From the NCBI RefSeq assembly GCF_007833165.1, contig NZ_VOBQ01000002.1, positions 62,001-126,000 of the forward strand: a stretch of DNA of 64,000 bases. The letters run 5' to 3'. Of this stretch, positions 1 through 10,597 are shown one piece after another. Position 1 is the stretch's first letter. Every line of letters begins with the position of its first letter. Under the pieces are notes generated by a model. It had not been told where the DNA came from. It worked only from the letters and a program-made list of their open reading frames with translations, and searched no databases. This DNA comes from Caenimonas sedimenti (GTDB taxonomy: Bacteria; Pseudomonadota; Gammaproteobacteria; Burkholderiales; Burkholderiaceae_C). Made by a program: the position numbers and the translations under genes.

Positions 1-3000
1 TGAAGGCCTGGTACGCATCGACCAGGGCCGACTTGTTGCCGGCATGGACGAAAAGCCCGTGCGCCAGGCTGGCGAAGCGATAGCCCGTGTCGCCGTGCAC
101 GGGCCAGCTTTCGGGCAAGGGCTCGTGCTCGGCCTGGATCTTTTCCACGAGCAGGTAGAGCGCGCGGGGCGGATGGCTCCCGACCGCGGCCTGGCTGGCG
201 TGCCTGGCCTGCAGTTGCTCGAAGTAGGCCTGCGGGTCGCTGAGGCCGTCCGGATGGTCCACGCGCAGGCCGGCAAGGCAGCCGTCGTGCAGCCAGCGCA
301 GCACCTTGCGGTGCGTGGCCTCGAACACCTCGGGGCGCTCCATGCGCAAAGCCGCCAGCGTGTTGACGTCGAAGAAGCGCCGGTAGTTGACGTCGTCGCT
401 CGCCACGCGCCAGTCGGCCAGCCGGTAGGCCTGGGTGGAGATCAATGCGTCGAGCTTGTCGAAGCTCGCCGCATCGCCCGCGTGCCCGTTCAACGCTTCC
501 AGGCAGGCCGTGATCCAGCGGGCCAGCCATTTGTGGCGCGCGGCCAGCCGCGCGAGCTGCCGCTTGTGGATCGCGCTGTCGCGCACGCGCGCGCGGCGCC
601 GCTGCAGGTCGGGGTCATCGCGCTCCGGCAGGCGGCGCAGCGCATCGAGCAGTGCTTCCGCCAGGGCGAGTCCGTCGCGCTCGCCGTCGTCCCGCGGCGC
701 CGGTGCAGGCAGGGCCTCCAGGATCCGCGGGTAGTGCGCGGGGTCGATCGGGAAGCGGTGGTTCCAGTAGCGCAAGCCGAATTCGCCGGTGGTGGAATCG
801 AAATGCAGCTGGATCTCGCCGGCTTCGAGGATCTTGCCGTAGTGGTCGCCCAGCACCGGGAGCAGGACCCGTCCCGCCATCTCCGCGGCGGCCGGCGCCC
901 ACTCGATGTCGAAAGTCTCCGCGTGCGGCGAAGCGCGGCCGTGCTCCAGCACGTCGAGCCACCACTGGTTGTCGGCTTCCAGCACGCCCATGTGGTTGGG
1001 CACGATGTCGAGGATCTGCGCCAGGCCCTGCTTGCGCAGCGCCTCGCACAGCCTGGCGTGGGCCGCCTCGTCCCCCACTTCCGGGTTCACCTGGCTGTGG
1101 TCCACGATGTCGTAGCCGTGCGTGCTGCCGGGCCGCGCGCGCAGGTAGGGGGAGCTGTAGAGATGGCTGATGCCCAAGGCCTTGAGGTACGGCACCGCCT
1201 GCGTCACTTCCTCGAACGTGCAGCCCTGGTGGAACTGCACGCGGTAGGTCGCACCCGGGACGAGCGCGGTGTCCAGTGCCGGCACCTCGGTCACCGCCGG
1301 CGCCACCGGCTGGACACCGCCGCGCTCGGCCCGGAGCGCCGCGGCGACGGAGGACCAGCGTGCGTCGCTGGCCAGCGCCTCCAGGGGCACCGCCAGCTTG
1401 CGGCGCCAGTTCGGGAAGCGGTCTTCCGTCGTTCCGGGCACGTTGACCTGCAGCAGCTGGCCCGTCACGTCTTCCAGCTGCACGCCGACCAGCCAGCAGG
1501 GCGTGCGCGCGAGGTAGGCATAGACCGCGTCGACGAAAGCCGGCGTGGCGTCCGGCAGCGAGGTCGGCTGCACCGAAATGCCCTCGGGCAGCAGGTCTTC
1601 GTGCTGCAGGGCCAGCAGGAGCCGCGCGCGGTCCTGCGCGCGCGCCATCACCTGCGCCTCGTGCGATTGGGCGTCGGGGTAGAGCTCCAGCCGGGCGGAC
1701 AGTTCGATGTCCTCGCCCAGCCAGAAGCCGCGCAGCGTCGGCAGGTCGTGCGTGCTGACCACGGCCAGCGCCTTCGGCTGCCACTGCGCTGGCGGGCGGA
1801 AGCCGCCGTCCTCACCGCGCTCGAACAGCAGCGGCCGGTACGACAGCAGGTCGCCTTCGCGCATGGCTTCGCGCATGCGTGGCGCGACGTTGCCCAGGTC
1901 CTCCCCGATCACCATGCACTCGTGGCGGTGGCTCTCCAGCGCCAACAGGGCGAGCAGATCGTCGAGCGGGTAGTTCACGTAGGTGCCGCCGTCCGGTCCG
2001 GTCCAGAACAGCCGCATCAGCGACATCACGTGATCGAGCCGCAATGCGCCGCAATGGCGCATGTTGGCGCGCAAGGTGTCGATGAAGGGCTGGTAGGCGG
2101 CGGCCTGCAGCCGGTGCGGATTCCAGGGGGGCAACCCCCAGTCCTGGCCCAGGGCATTCAGCGGGTCGGGCGGTGCGCCGGCATGCATGCCGAGGGCGAA
2201 CAGGCCGGGGTCCATCCAGGTTTCCGCGCCACCGCCGTTCACGCCGACGGCGAGGTCGGTGTAGAGCCCGATGCCCATGCCGCGGCTGCGCGCGTAGCGC
2301 TGGCAGGATTCGAGCTGCAGCTCCGCCAGCCATTGCAGCCAGTACCGGTAGCGCACGGCGGAGACGTGGTCGCGCGCGAACATCCGGACGGCCTCTCCCT
2401 CCGGGTCGCGGTAAGCCTCGGGCCAGGCGGGCCAGCCCCACACGTTCCCGTCCTGGGCATGCAGGTGGGCTTGCAGCGCCTCGAACAGCGCGTGCCGGCC
2501 GAGCGTGTGTTCACGCTGCCGCATGAAGGCGAGGAAGTGGGCGCCGCGCGAGCGGCCGGGGTCGAGCTCGTGGCGCTCGAAGTGCTCCCAGAGCAGCCGC
2601 AGCACCTCGTCCTTCGCCGCGGCGACGGCCGGATAGTCCACCAGCTCGGCATCGCGCAGGTTGCGCAGCAGCTCCTGGAATGGCTCGGACTCGACCTTCT
2701 GCAGCGCCGCTTCGCAGCCGCTCAGGTCCACCAGCGTCTGCACATCCAGGTAGATGGGATTGAGGGCATTGCGGCTGGACGGGCTGTACGGGCTCGCCAT
2801 CGCGGGGTTGTGCGGGAACAGGGCATGCAGCGGGCTCAGCCCGAGGAAGGATGCGCCCTGGTGGGCGGCCGCATCCGCCAGGCGCCGCAGGTCGCCGAAG
2901 TCGCCGATGCCCCAGTTGCGCGAGGAGCGCAGCGCGTACAGCTGCACGGTGCAGCCCCACCAGCGCTCGCCGTCGCGCAATGCAGGCGCCACCCAGCACT

Positions 3001-3400
3001 GCCGGGGCGCGACGGCGAGCAGGCAATGGGATTCTTTCCCGCTGGCCTGCTCGAGGCGCAACCGGTAGTAGCCCGGTGCGAGGCCGGCTGGCAATTGGAT
3101 CTGCGACTCGCCGTGATGGTCATGGACTTCGCCGGCGGCCAGCGCGGCGCCGCTGCCATCGCTTTCGGCCAGCAGCTGCCAGCGGTGCGAGCCACCATCG
3201 GCGCGCCAGCGCAAGAGCGGCTCGTCGCCCACCCGGACCACCAGCACGGGCGGGAACGCTTCCGGTGCCGGCGATGCATTCCGCATCGCGTCGAGCGCGC
3301 GCCGCAACACGGCCTCCGGCACTTCCTCCTGCTTGCCCCAGAAGCCGTGATAGCTCGCGGCCACCCCCAGCCGGGATGCTTCCTCGGCGAGCGTGCTCAC
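1..3400 (-). CDS. malQ-treY: Fused 4-alpha-glucanotransferase / maltooligosyltrehalose synthase (MalQ-TreY), 3' end outside window
   Basis: One uninterrupted minus-strand frame of 1133 codons starts at GTG 3400 and is still open at base 2, so the C-terminus is missing. Residues 1 to about 690 are MalQ-like (GH77): GALRLDHVMSL near residue 455 carries the nucleophile Asp, GEDLGN the acid/base Glu, and STHDLPTLRGFW follows; the domain closes with PGTTEDRFPNWRRKL. After a short Pro/Ala/Val-rich linker, TreY (GH13) begins near residue 717 with TYRVQF, followed by GSTHGYDIVD, DIVPNHMG, YRLADWRVASDD-type sequence, GLRVDHPDGLSDP (nucleophile) and VEKIQ (acid/base). MalQ disproportionates maltooligosaccharides; TreY isomerises the reducing-end alpha-1,4 bond to alpha-1,1, making the substrate of TreZ. 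The GTG overlaps the treZ stop (GTGA), and GGAG lies about 9 bases upstream inside treZ. I translated the junction by hand and found no stop or frameshift. Confidence 0.9.
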   Translation of the reverse strand, partial: MSTLAEEASRLGVAASYHGFWGKQEEVPEAVLRRALDAMRNASPAPEAFPPVLVVRVGDEPLLRWRADGGSHRWQLLAESDGSGAALAAGEVHDHHGESQIQLPAGLAPGYYRLRLEQASGKESHCLLAVAPRQCWVAPALRDGERWWGCTVQLYALRSSRNWGIGDFGDLRRLADAAAHQGASFLGLSPLHALFPHNPAMASPYSPSSRNALNPIYLDVQTLVDLSGCEAALQKVESEPFQELLRNLRDAELVDYPAVAAAKDEVLRLLWEHFERHELDPGRSRGAHFLAFMRQREHTLGRHALFEALQAHLHAQDGNVWGWPAWPEAYRDPEGEAVRMFARDHVSAVRYRYWLQWLAELQLESCQRYARSRGMGIGLYTDLAVGVNGGGAETWMDPGLFALGMHAGAPPDPLNALGQDWGLPPWNPHRLQAAAYQPFIDTLRANMRHCGALRLDHVMSLMRLFWTGPDGGTYVNYPLDDLLALLALESHRHECMVIGEDLGNVAPRMREAMREGDLLSYRPLLFERGEDGGFRPPAQWQPKALAVVSTHDLPTLRGFWLGEDIELSARLELYPDAQSHEAQVMARAQDRARLLLALQHEDLLPEGISVQPTSLPDATPAFVDAVYAYLARTPCWLVGVQLEDVTGQLLQVNVPGTTEDRFPNWRRKLAVPLEALASDARWSSVAAALRAERGGVQPVAPAVTEVPALDTALVPGATYRVQFHQGCTFEEVTQAVPYLKALGISHLYSSPYLRARPGSTHGYDIVDHSQVNPEVGDEAAHARLCEALRKQGLAQILDIVPNHMGVLEADNQWWLDVLEHGRASPHAETFDIEWAPAAAEMAGRVLLPVLGDHYGKILEAGEIQLHFDSTTGEFGLRYWNHRFPIDPAHYPRILEALPAPAPRDDGERDGLALAEALLDALRRLPERDDPDLQRRRARVRDSAIHKRQLARLAARHKWLARWITACLEALNGHAGDAASFDKLDALISTQAYRLADWRVASDDVNYRRFFDVNTLAALRMERPEVFEATHRKVLRWLHDGCLAGLRVDHPDGLSDPQAYFEQLQARHASQAAVGSHPPRALYLLVEKIQAEHEPLPESWPVHGDTGYRFASLAHGLFVHAGNKSALVDAYQAF

Positions 3401-5226
3401 AGCGTGATCTCCGTGCCCAGCGTCCAGCGGACCGACCAGGCGGGCCAGACGCCCGCTTCGACCTCGGCGGGCCGGCGGTAGCTGAACACGGTCTCGGCTT
3501 CGACCGGGCCGAGGTGCTGGGCGGGAACGGCCAGCGGCTCGGGCCCGAGGTTGAGCTCGAGCGCGAGCATCTGTCCGTCGGTGTAGCGCCATTGCACGGC
3601 CAGCCCGGTCGCGCCCACGCGCTGGTGCGTGTGCTTGCCGTGGTCCAGCAGGGCCTGGCGTGGCGTGATCCATCGCGCGCGCGCGGCGAGGGCGGAATGC
3701 ACGAGCTCTTGCCATGCGCGCCCGCGGCTTCCGGTGGCGCTGGCGCAGTCCGGTCGGCTGGCCTCGAAGGTCGCCGCGCTGCAGGGATCCGGGAGGTCAT
3801 CGCCCGCGTGGGCGAACTCGCGCTTGCGGCCCGCCCGCACGGCATCGCGCAGCTCGCCGTCCCAATCCGCGAAATAGAGGAAGGGCTGCTCGGCCCCGCA
3901 TTCCTCGCCCTGGAACAGCATCGGGATCGCGGGTGTGAGCAGCGCCAGCAAGGTGGGCAGCAGGGCGGCCGCCGGCGGCACGAGCTGGCTCAGGCGCTCA
4001 CCGCGTGCCCGATTGCCCACCTGGTCGTGGTTGTGCGCGAAATTCACCAGCGCGGTGAGCGGCTGGGGCGGCGTGTGGGCCACGGTTTCGCGCGCGCCGC
4101 CCGGCTTGCGTCGGGAGTCCTCGAACACCATCCCGTGAGACAGGCTGCGCCCCAGCAGTTCCAGCGGTTCGACCCCGCTGCCGTAGTCGTGGTAGTAGCC
4201 GTGCGTCTCGCCCGTGAGCGCGACGTGCAGCGCGTGATGGAAATCGTCGTTCCACTGGCCGTCGTAGCGCTCCGCCATTGGCTCCGGTGCCAGGCGGTGG
4301 TAGTGGTTGTTCTCATTCTCGAGGACCAGGTGGACGTGGCGCCCCGCGGTGGCTCCGCGGACCGCGGCCGACAGCTGCTCCAGCACGTCGGGCCGGCTGG
4401 TGTCGATGATCGCGTGCACGGCGTCCAGCCGCAGGCCGTCGATGCGGAACTCCTCCACCCAGTACAGCGCGTTGTGGATGAAGAACTCGCGCACCCGCTG
4501 GCTGTCGGGGCCGTCGAAGTTGATGGCCGCGCCCCAGGGGCTGCTGGCCGTCTTCGAGAAGAAGGCCGGTGCATAGGCATGGAGGTAGTTGCCGTCCGGC
4601 CCGAAGTGGTTGTAGACCACGTCCATGAACACCATCAGGCCCAGGCGGTGCGCCGCCTGCACCAGGTACTTCAGCTCCGCCGGCGTTCCGTAGGCCGGGT
4701 GCGGGGCGAACGGGAGCACGCCGTCGTAGCCCCAGCCGAAGCGGCCCGGGAAGGCCGACACCGGCATCAGCTCGATGGCCGTGACGCCGAGGTCCGCCAG
4801 CTCCTGCAAGCGACCGGCCGCCGCCAGGAAGGTGCCCTCGGGGGTGAAGGTCCCGAGGTGCAATTCGTACAGGACGGTCTCGTGCCAGGGCCGGCCGGCC
4901 CAGTCCTCGTCCCACGGGAAATCCAGCGGATCCACCAACTGGCTGGGCGCATGCGGTCCCTGTGGGTTCGCGCGCGAAGCCGGGTCGGGGACCGCCAGTT
5001 CGCCGTCGATGCGCCACTGGTAGAGCTCTCCTGCATTCGCGAGCGGCAGGTCGCATTCCCACCAGCCACCGCCGGCGGGCTGGGCCGGAACGAGTTCCGT
5101 GACGGCACCGGCTGCGCGGCCCCACGCGACTTCCGCCGACTTGGCGGCAGGCGCCCAGAGCCGGCACCTGGCGCCACCGCCCGGGAGGAGGCGGGCGCCA
5201 AAGGGCATGTCGTGCGCGTGGAGCAC
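3397..5226 (-). CDS. treZ: Malto-oligosyltrehalose trehalohydrolase
   Basis: This 609-residue GH13 enzyme releases trehalose from maltooligosyltrehalose, the step after TreY. An N-terminal CBM48-like domain (about residues 10-95) precedes the barrel. MDVVYNHFGPDGNYL is near residue 201, DGLRLDAVHAI near 263 (nucleophile Asp268), VLENENNHYH near 301 (acid/base Glu) and FAHNHDQVGN later. The start is GTG at 5226, because GGAGG lies six bases upstream, within the end of glgX; ATG 5208 is the alternative. glgX ends one base before this start and the fused malQ-treY gene overlaps its stop by four bases, so the three are probably translated in a coupled way. Confidence 0.93.
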   Translation of the reverse strand: MLHAHDMPFGARLLPGGGARCRLWAPAAKSAEVAWGRAAGAVTELVPAQPAGGGWWECDLPLANAGELYQWRIDGELAVPDPASRANPQGPHAPSQLVDPLDFPWDEDWAGRPWHETVLYELHLGTFTPEGTFLAAAGRLQELADLGVTAIELMPVSAFPGRFGWGYDGVLPFAPHPAYGTPAELKYLVQAAHRLGLMVFMDVVYNHFGPDGNYLHAYAPAFFSKTASSPWGAAINFDGPDSQRVREFFIHNALYWVEEFRIDGLRLDAVHAIIDTSRPDVLEQLSAAVRGATAGRHVHLVLENENNHYHRLAPEPMAERYDGQWNDDFHHALHVALTGETHGYYHDYGSGVEPLELLGRSLSHGMVFEDSRRKPGGARETVAHTPPQPLTALVNFAHNHDQVGNRARGERLSQLVPPAAALLPTLLALLTPAIPMLFQGEECGAEQPFLYFADWDGELRDAVRAGRKREFAHAGDDLPDPCSAATFEASRPDCASATGSRGRAWQELVHSALAARARWITPRQALLDHGKHTHQRVGATGLAVQWRYTDGQMLALELNLGPEPLAVPAQHLGPVEAETVFSYRRPAEVEAGVWPAWSVRWTLGTEITL

Positions 5227-5227
5227 G

Positions 5228-7372
5228 TCAGGCCTCCGGTTGCTGCGTCAGCAGCGCCATGCAGTGCGAAGGCAGTTCGAGGTGGGCCTGCGGCGCATAG
5301 CCGGCGGCGCCTTTTTCGTCGAAGCAGCCTTCGCTGGTCAGCACGCGCAGCTTCCAGTCCCCGGTGTGGCCGGGAACGTCGGGCAGCGTGAACGTCGCTG
5401 CTTCGCTGGTGGCGTTGAACACCAGCAGGACGGAACTGCTGCCCGGCGCGCCCGCGAAACGCGCATCGAGCACGATGGCCACGCACCGCACCGCGGGGTT
5501 GGTCCATTCCTCCTCGGTCATCGGCAGGCCCCAAACGCTGTACCAGCCGGCGTCGCGCCGCCCGTCGGCGTCGGGCTCGCCGTTCAGCCAGGCGCTTCCG
5601 CGCAACACGGCCAATTCGCGGCGCAGCACGGCGAGGGACTGCGTGAAGGCGATCAGCGGGTCGCCGCGGCGTTCCTCACTCCAGTCGAACCAGCTGATCG
5701 CGTTGTCCTGGCAATAGGCGTTGTTGTTGCCGCCCTGCGTGCGGCTCATCTCGTCGCCGCCGAGCAGCAGCGGCACGCCGCGCGAGGCGAACAGGGTGGT
5801 GAGGAAGTTCCGCTTCTGCCGTTCCCGCAGCGCGAGCACCGCTTCGTCGTCGGTCTCGCCCTCGGCGCCGCAGTTCCAGCTGCGGTTGTGGCTTTCGCCG
5901 TCCCGGTTCTCTTCGGCGTTGGCGTCGTTGTGCTTCTCGTTGTAGCTCACCAGGTCGTGCAGCGTGAAGCCGTCATGCACGGTGATGATGTTGACGCTCG
6001 CCTGCGGCCCGCGGCCGGACTGCTCGTAGATGTCGGCCGAGCCGCACAGGGCCGCCGCGAAATCGGGCAGGCTGCCTTCTGTGCCGCGCCAGTAGTCGCG
6101 CACGCGGTCGCGGTACTGCCCGTTCCATTCGAACCAGCCGGTCGGGAAACCGCCGACCTGGTAGCCGTAGTCGCCGAGGTCCCAGGGCTCCGCGATCAGC
6201 TTGACGCGGCGCAGGACGGGGTCCTGCGCCACCGCGGACAGGAAGGGGCTGCGATGCTCGAATGCACCCTGGCCACTGCGCGCGATGGCCGGCGCCAGGT
6301 CGAAGCGGAAGCCGTCCACGTGCATCTCCTCGACCCAGTAACGCAGGCTGTCCATGACCAGCCGCAGCACCGCCGGATGGCTCGTGTTCACGGTGTTGCC
6401 GGTGCCGGTGAAATCCATGTAGTGCCGCTGGTCCTCGGTCAGGCGGTAGTAGCTGCGGTTGTCGATGCCCTTGAAGGAAAGCGTCGGCCCCAGGTGGTTC
6501 CCTTCGCAGGTGTGGTTGTAGACCACGTCGAGGATCACCTCCAGCCCGGCTGCATGCAACGCACGGACCATTCGCTTGAATTCATTGGGATCCCGGCCGC
6601 TCAGGTAGCGCGGCTCCGGTGCGAAGAAGCCGATCGTGTTGTAGCCCCAGTAGTTGCCGAGCCCGAGCTCGACCAGCCGCCGCTCGTCGTTGAAGGCATG
6701 CACCGGCAGCAGCTCGACGGCTGTCACGCCGAGCTTCTTCAGGTGGGCGATGGCCGGTTCGCTCGCCAGCCCGGCGAAGGTGCCACGCAGCGCCTCCGGC
6801 ACGTCCGGCATCTGCCGGGTGAAGCCGCGCACGTGCACTTCATAGAAGACGCTGTCCGCCATCGGGGTTTGCGGCGCGCGATCATCGCCCCAGTCGAACG
6901 TGGAATCGACGACGACGCACTTCGCCGCACGGGTGCCGTTGTCGGCCGGGTCGATCTGCAGGTCGCGCCTGTCGTGCCCCAGCTTGTAGGCGTATTGCCA
7001 GGCCGCGCCGCGCAGCGGCCGGTCCAGGGCCCGCGCGTAGGGATCGAGCAGCAGCTTGTGCGGGTTGCAGCGCCAGCCCTGCTGCGGGTCGTAAGGTCCA
7101 TGCACGCGCAGCCCATACAGCGCGCCGGGCTGCAGCCCGGGCAGGAAACCGTGCCACACGTCATCGGTGCGTTCGCGCAGTGCGATGCGCCGCAGCTCGC
7201 GTGTGCCGCCCGTGTCGTAGAGGCAGATCTCGACCCGCTGGACACCGCAGGCATAGACGGCGAAATTGACGCCGCCGTCCCGCACGGTCGCGCCCAGTGG
7301 CCAGGGGCGGCCCGGCTGGAGCTGTTGCGTGTCGCGGCGGACAGGGGGCTTGGCGACGGCTTGCGCCGTCAT
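5228..7372 (-). CDS. glgX: Glycogen debranching enzyme GlgX
   Basis: A 714-residue isoamylase-type GH13 protein that hydrolyses alpha-1,6 branches of phosphorylase- or amylase-trimmed glycogen and releases linear maltooligosaccharides, the feedstock for the TreY/TreZ pair downstream. An N-terminal CBM48 (about 20-150) precedes the barrel, with [11 protein letters not shown] near 282, [14 protein letters not shown] near 352 (Asp358), [11 protein letters not shown] near 393 (Glu395) and [18 protein letters not shown] near 470. The reading frame stays open well upstream, but the start is ATG 7372, which overlaps the glgC stop (ATGA). The protein begins just ahead of the conserved [17 protein letters not shown] segment, as expected for the family. 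Confidence 0.94.
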   Translation of the reverse strand: MTAQAVAKPPVRRDTQQLQPGRPWPLGATVRDGGVNFAVYACGVQRVEICLYDTGGTRELRRIALRERTDDVWHGFLPGLQPGALYGLRVHGPYDPQQGWRCNPHKLLLDPYARALDRPLRGAAWQYAYKLGHDRRDLQIDPADNGTRAAKCVVVDSTFDWGDDRAPQTPMADSVFYEVHVRGFTRQMPDVPEALRGTFAGLASEPAIAHLKKLGVTAVELLPVHAFNDERRLVELGLGNYWGYNTIGFFAPEPRYLSGRDPNEFKRMVRALHAAGLEVILDVVYNHTCEGNHLGPTLSFKGIDNRSYYRLTEDQRHYMDFTGTGNTVNTSHPAVLRLVMDSLRYWVEEMHVDGFRFDLAPAIARSGQGAFEHRSPFLSAVAQDPVLRRVKLIAEPWDLGDYGYQVGGFPTGWFEWNGQYRDRVRDYWRGTEGSLPDFAAALCGSADIYEQSGRGPQASVNIITVHDGFTLHDLVSYNEKHNDANAEENRDGESHNRSWNCGAEGETDDEAVLALRERQKRNFLTTLFASRGVPLLLGGDEMSRTQGGNNNAYCQDNAISWFDWSEERRGDPLIAFTQSLAVLRRELAVLRGSAWLNGEPDADGRRDAGWYSVWGLPMTEEEWTNPAVRCVAIVLDARFAGAPGSSSVLLVFNATSEAATFTLPDVPGHTGDWKLRVLTSEGCFDEKGAAGYAPQAHLELPSHCMALLTQQPEA

Positions 7373-8661
7373 GCAAGCACCTCCATCCGCGGTTGCCCGA
7401 CGGTGCCCGGCTCCGGCGGCGCGAGATACGGCGAGTTGCCGCTGGCGCGCCGCGGGAAGTGGCCCGCTGGCACGACCACGATGCCCGAGGGCGTGACCTG
7501 GAAGCGACTGGCGTCCTGCTCCGCGTCGAAACCGATGCGCTCGCCAGGCGGGATGTCGTTGTCCTGGTCGATGATGCAGCGGCGCACCTGGGCGCCGCGG
7601 CCGATGCGCGAGCGTTCCATGATGATGCAGTGCTCCAGCTTCGCGCCGGGCTCCACCAGCACCGAGCGGCGCAGCATGGCGTGGTCCAGCGTGGCGCCGT
7701 CGACGATGCTGCCGGAGCCCACGATGGAGCGGTTGATCACCCCGTTCTCGATCTGCGCCGATTCGGCCTGGTCCGGGCTGGCGTAGATGGGCCAGTGGCG
7801 ATTGGTCATGCGGAATTTCGGCATCGCCCCCAGCGTGTCGAAGTGCGCCTGGAAGTACGAGTCGATGGTGCCAACGTCGCGCCAGTAGTACGGCTCCTCG
7901 TAGGGCTCGGTGCCCGGGATCACGTTGGTCGCGAAGTCGTAGGCCACCAGCTTGTGGCTCGTCACCATCGACGGCAGGATGTGCTTGCCGAAGTCGCTGT
8001 CGCCAGACTCGTGCATCTTGTGCAGCTGCTCCAGCAGGACGTCGGCATTGAAGATGTAGTTGCCCATCGAGGCCAGCGCATGGGTGCTGCTGCCCGGCAT
8101 CGGCTTCGCGTCCTTCGGCTTCTCGCGGAACTGGGTGATGCGATGGTTCTCGTCGATCTCCACGATGCCGAACTGGTCGCATTCGTGCAGCGGCACGGGC
8201 AGGGTCGCCACGCTGGCCTGGGCGCCGGTCTTCACGTGGAACTCGATCATCTGCCGGACGTCCATGCGGTAGATGTGGTCGGCGCCGAACACCGCCACGA
8301 TGTCCGGCTGGATGCTCTCGATCAGGTGGATGTTCTGGAACACGGCGTCGGCGGTGCCCTGGAACCACTCGGGCCCGCGGCGCATCTGCGGCGGCACGAC
8401 GGTGATGAAGTGCTGGGGGATGAAGCGCGCCATGGTCCATGACTGCCGCACGTGCTCGATCAGCGACTGCGACTTGTACTGCACCAGCAGGTAGATCGAA
8501 TAGATCTCCGAGTTGACGAGGTTCGACAGCACGAAGTCGACGATGCGGTGCTTGCCGTTGAAGGGCACGGCGGGCTTGCAGCGTTCAGCGGTGAGCGGAT
8601 GCAGGCGGGAGCCTTCTCCACCGGCCATGACGAAGGCGAGGACGTTTCTATTGGCGGGCAT
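7369..8661 (-). CDS. glgC: Glucose-1-phosphate adenylyltransferase
   Basis: A 430-residue nucleotidyltransferase making ADP-glucose from ATP and glucose-1-phosphate, the committed step of bacterial glycogen synthesis. The N-terminal pyrophosphorylase signature [13 protein letters not shown] (about residue 12), [15 protein letters not shown] and GTADAVFQN are all present. The C-terminal part has the repeating hydrophobic pattern of a left-handed beta-helix (for example [18 protein letters not shown]). The length matches E. coli GlgC (431). The start ATG 8661 has AGGGAGA about seven bases upstream and overlaps the 3' end of glgB by 14 bases; its own stop overlaps the glgX start. No glgA (glycogen synthase) is in the window, so ADP-glucose must be used by an enzyme encoded elsewhere. 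Confidence 0.95.
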   Translation of the reverse strand: MPANRNVLAFVMAGGEGSRLHPLTAERCKPAVPFNGKHRIVDFVLSNLVNSEIYSIYLLVQYKSQSLIEHVRQSWTMARFIPQHFITVVPPQMRRGPEWFQGTADAVFQNIHLIESIQPDIVAVFGADHIYRMDVRQMIEFHVKTGAQASVATLPVPLHECDQFGIVEIDENHRITQFREKPKDAKPMPGSSTHALASMGNYIFNADVLLEQLHKMHESGDSDFGKHILPSMVTSHKLVAYDFATNVIPGTEPYEEPYYWRDVGTIDSYFQAHFDTLGAMPKFRMTNRHWPIYASPDQAESAQIENGVINRSIVGSGSIVDGATLDHAMLRRSVLVEPGAKLEHCIIMERSRIGRGAQVRRCIIDQDNDIPPGERIGFDAEQDASRFQVTPSGIVVVPAGHFPRRASGNSPYLAPPEPGTVGQPRMEVLA

Positions 8662-10597
8662 GAACTTCTCCCTGGATGGATGTTGGTGTGGGTTCTGATG
8701 GGGTGAACATCACCGTGCCCAGGGGCGGCACGGTGACGGTGGCGCTGGCGGGCCAGCCCGCCAGGGCGTGGGGTGTGGCCTGGATTCGGCCGAGGTTGCC
8801 GGTGCCGCTGCCGCCGTAGAAGGTGGCATCGCTGTTGAGGAACTCGTGCCAGTCGCCCGCGTGCGGCAGCGCGACGCGCACGCGGTGCGGCTGCGGCGTC
8901 ATGTTGCAGAAGGCCGCAACCGGTGCGTCCCCTTCTGCGCCGCGGCGCAGGATGCCCAGCACCGTGCCGTCGTTCGGCTCGGCCGGCAGCCAGGCGAAGC
9001 CGTCCGCATGGAAGTCCCGGCGATGCAGGGCCGGCATGGTGCGGTACGCCCCATTCAGGTCGGCGAGCCAGCGCGCCAGCCCGCCATGCCCGGCGCGGGC
9101 CCACAGGTGCCAGTCGAGCGTGCGCTCGTGGTGCCATTCCTCGGCTTGGCCGAACTCGCCGCCCATGAAGAGCAGCTTCTTGCCGGGGTGCGCCCACATG
9201 TAGCCGTACAGGTTGCGCAGGCCGGCGAAGCGCTGCCAGTCGTCGCCGGGCTGGCGCTGCAGCAGGCTGCCCTTGCCATAGACCACCTCGTCGTGCGAGA
9301 GCGGCAGGACGAAGTTCTCGTTGAAGGCGTAGACGGCGGAGAACCGGATGTCGTCGGCGTGCCACTTGCGATAGAAGTGCGGCCGCGCCATGTAGCGCAG
9401 CGTGTCGTTCATCCAGCCCATGTTCCACTTCATGCCGAACCCGAGCCCCCCGTGGTGCACCGGACGCGAGACGGCCGGCCAGGCGGTGGACTCCTCGGCG
9501 ATCACGTGGACGTCCGGGAAGTGCGCGTACACCGTGGTGTTCAGGTCCTGCAGGAAGCGCACCGCGTCGTGGTTCTGGTTGCCGCCATGCGCGTTGGGGA
9601 TCCACTGGCCGGGCTCCCGCGCGAAATCGAGATACAGCATCGAGGCGACCGCGTCCACGCGCAGGCCGTCGAAGTGGTACTTCTCCAGCCAGAAGAGGGC
9701 GTTGCTGATCAGGAAGTCGCGGACTTCGTAGCGGCCGTAGTTGAAGATCAGGCTGTTCCACTGCGGGTGGAAACCCAGGCGTGGATCCTCATGCTCGTAG
9801 AGCGCCGTGCCGTCGAAGCGAGCGAGCGCGTGCGGGTCGGCGGGGAAGTGCGAAGCGACCCAGTCGAGGATGACGCCGATGCCGCGCTGGTGCAGCGTGT
9901 CGACCAGCACCATCAGGTCCTGCGGCGTGCCGTAGCGGGCCGTCGGCGCGAAATAGCCGGTGACCTGGTAACCCCACGATCCGTAGAACGGATGCTCGGC
10001 GACCGGCAGCAACTCGACGTGCGTGAAGCCCATGTTCTCGCAGTGCGCGGCCAGGCGCAGGGCGAGATCCCGGTAGTTCAGGAAGCGGCCATCCTCCTCG
10101 CGCTGCCACGACCCGAGGTGCACCTCGTAGATGCTGATCGGGCGGTCGTGCCCCTGGCGCTGCTGCCGCGTGGCCATCCAGGCCTGGTCGCCCCACTCGT
10201 GGCCGAGGTCCCAGATTTGCGAGGCGGTGCCGGGTGGATGCTCGCAACGGAAGGCATACGGGTCGGCCTTGTCGATCCACTGGCCTTGCGCCGTCTGGAT
10301 GCGGTACTTGTAGCACTGGCCGGGCCGCGCGCCCGCGATGAACGTGCTCCAGCGACCGCTGCCGTCGTCGAGCCGGTGCATGGGTTCGCAGTGCCATTGG
10401 TTGAATGCGCCGATGACGCCGACAAAGCGCGCGTTGGGTGCCCACACGGTGAAGGTGGTGCCCTGCGGCGAGGCGTGCGCGCCCATCACTTCGAACTGGC
10501 GATGGTGGTGGCTGGTTTGGTGCACGGCGGGCGCGGCGGCCCGATGCTCCGCGGCGGGCGACGGTCGTTGCGCTTCCGGCGGAAGTATGTTTTTCAT
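8648..10597 (-). CDS. glgB: 1,4-alpha-glucan branching enzyme
   Basis: First gene of the operon: a 649-residue GH13 branching enzyme that cuts alpha-1,4 glucan and rejoins it by alpha-1,6 bonds. A CBM48 (about 35-125) is followed by the catalytic barrel with [25 protein letters not shown] (nucleophile near residue 315), IAEESTAWP (acid/base Glu near 368) and [11 protein letters not shown]. It lacks the extra N-terminal module of the 728-residue E. coli enzyme, so it is the short GlgB type. The start was set at ATG 10597 ([10 protein letters not shown]). An upstream in-frame ATG at 10654 would add 19 basic residues and has no support. The stop TAG lies inside the start region of glgC. Confidence 0.93.
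   Translation of the reverse strand: MKNILPPEAQRPSPAAEHRAAAPAVHQTSHHHRQFEVMGAHASPQGTTFTVWAPNARFVGVIGAFNQWHCEPMHRLDDGSGRWSTFIAGARPGQCYKYRIQTAQGQWIDKADPYAFRCEHPPGTASQIWDLGHEWGDQAWMATRQQRQGHDRPISIYEVHLGSWQREEDGRFLNYRDLALRLAAHCENMGFTHVELLPVAEHPFYGSWGYQVTGYFAPTARYGTPQDLMVLVDTLHQRGIGVILDWVASHFPADPHALARFDGTALYEHEDPRLGFHPQWNSLIFNYGRYEVRDFLISNALFWLEKYHFDGLRVDAVASMLYLDFAREPGQWIPNAHGGNQNHDAVRFLQDLNTTVYAHFPDVHVIAEESTAWPAVSRPVHHGGLGFGMKWNMGWMNDTLRYMARPHFYRKWHADDIRFSAVYAFNENFVLPLSHDEVVYGKGSLLQRQPGDDWQRFAGLRNLYGYMWAHPGKKLLFMGGEFGQAEEWHHERTLDWHLWARAGHGGLARWLADLNGAYRTMPALHRRDFHADGFAWLPAEPNDGTVLGILRRGAEGDAPVAAFCNMTPQPHRVRVALPHAGDWHEFLNSDATFYGGSGTGNLGRIQATPHALAGWPASATVTVPPLGTVMFTPSEPTPTSIQGEVHARQ

Noticed and set aside
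44-3481. 1145-codon plus-strand open frame
   Set aside because: It lies antisense to malQ-treY, whose motifs are clear on the minus strand. The plus translation is Val/Ala/Arg/His/Gln-rich with no domain, typical of a mirror frame in GC-rich DNA.
5099-7786. Long plus-strand open frame
   Set aside because: Antisense to treZ, glgX and glgC, all of which have intact catalytic motifs.
7373-8440. Upstream extension of the glgX frame
   Set aside because: It would overlap all of glgC in another frame. The conserved GlgX sequence begins just after ATG 7372.
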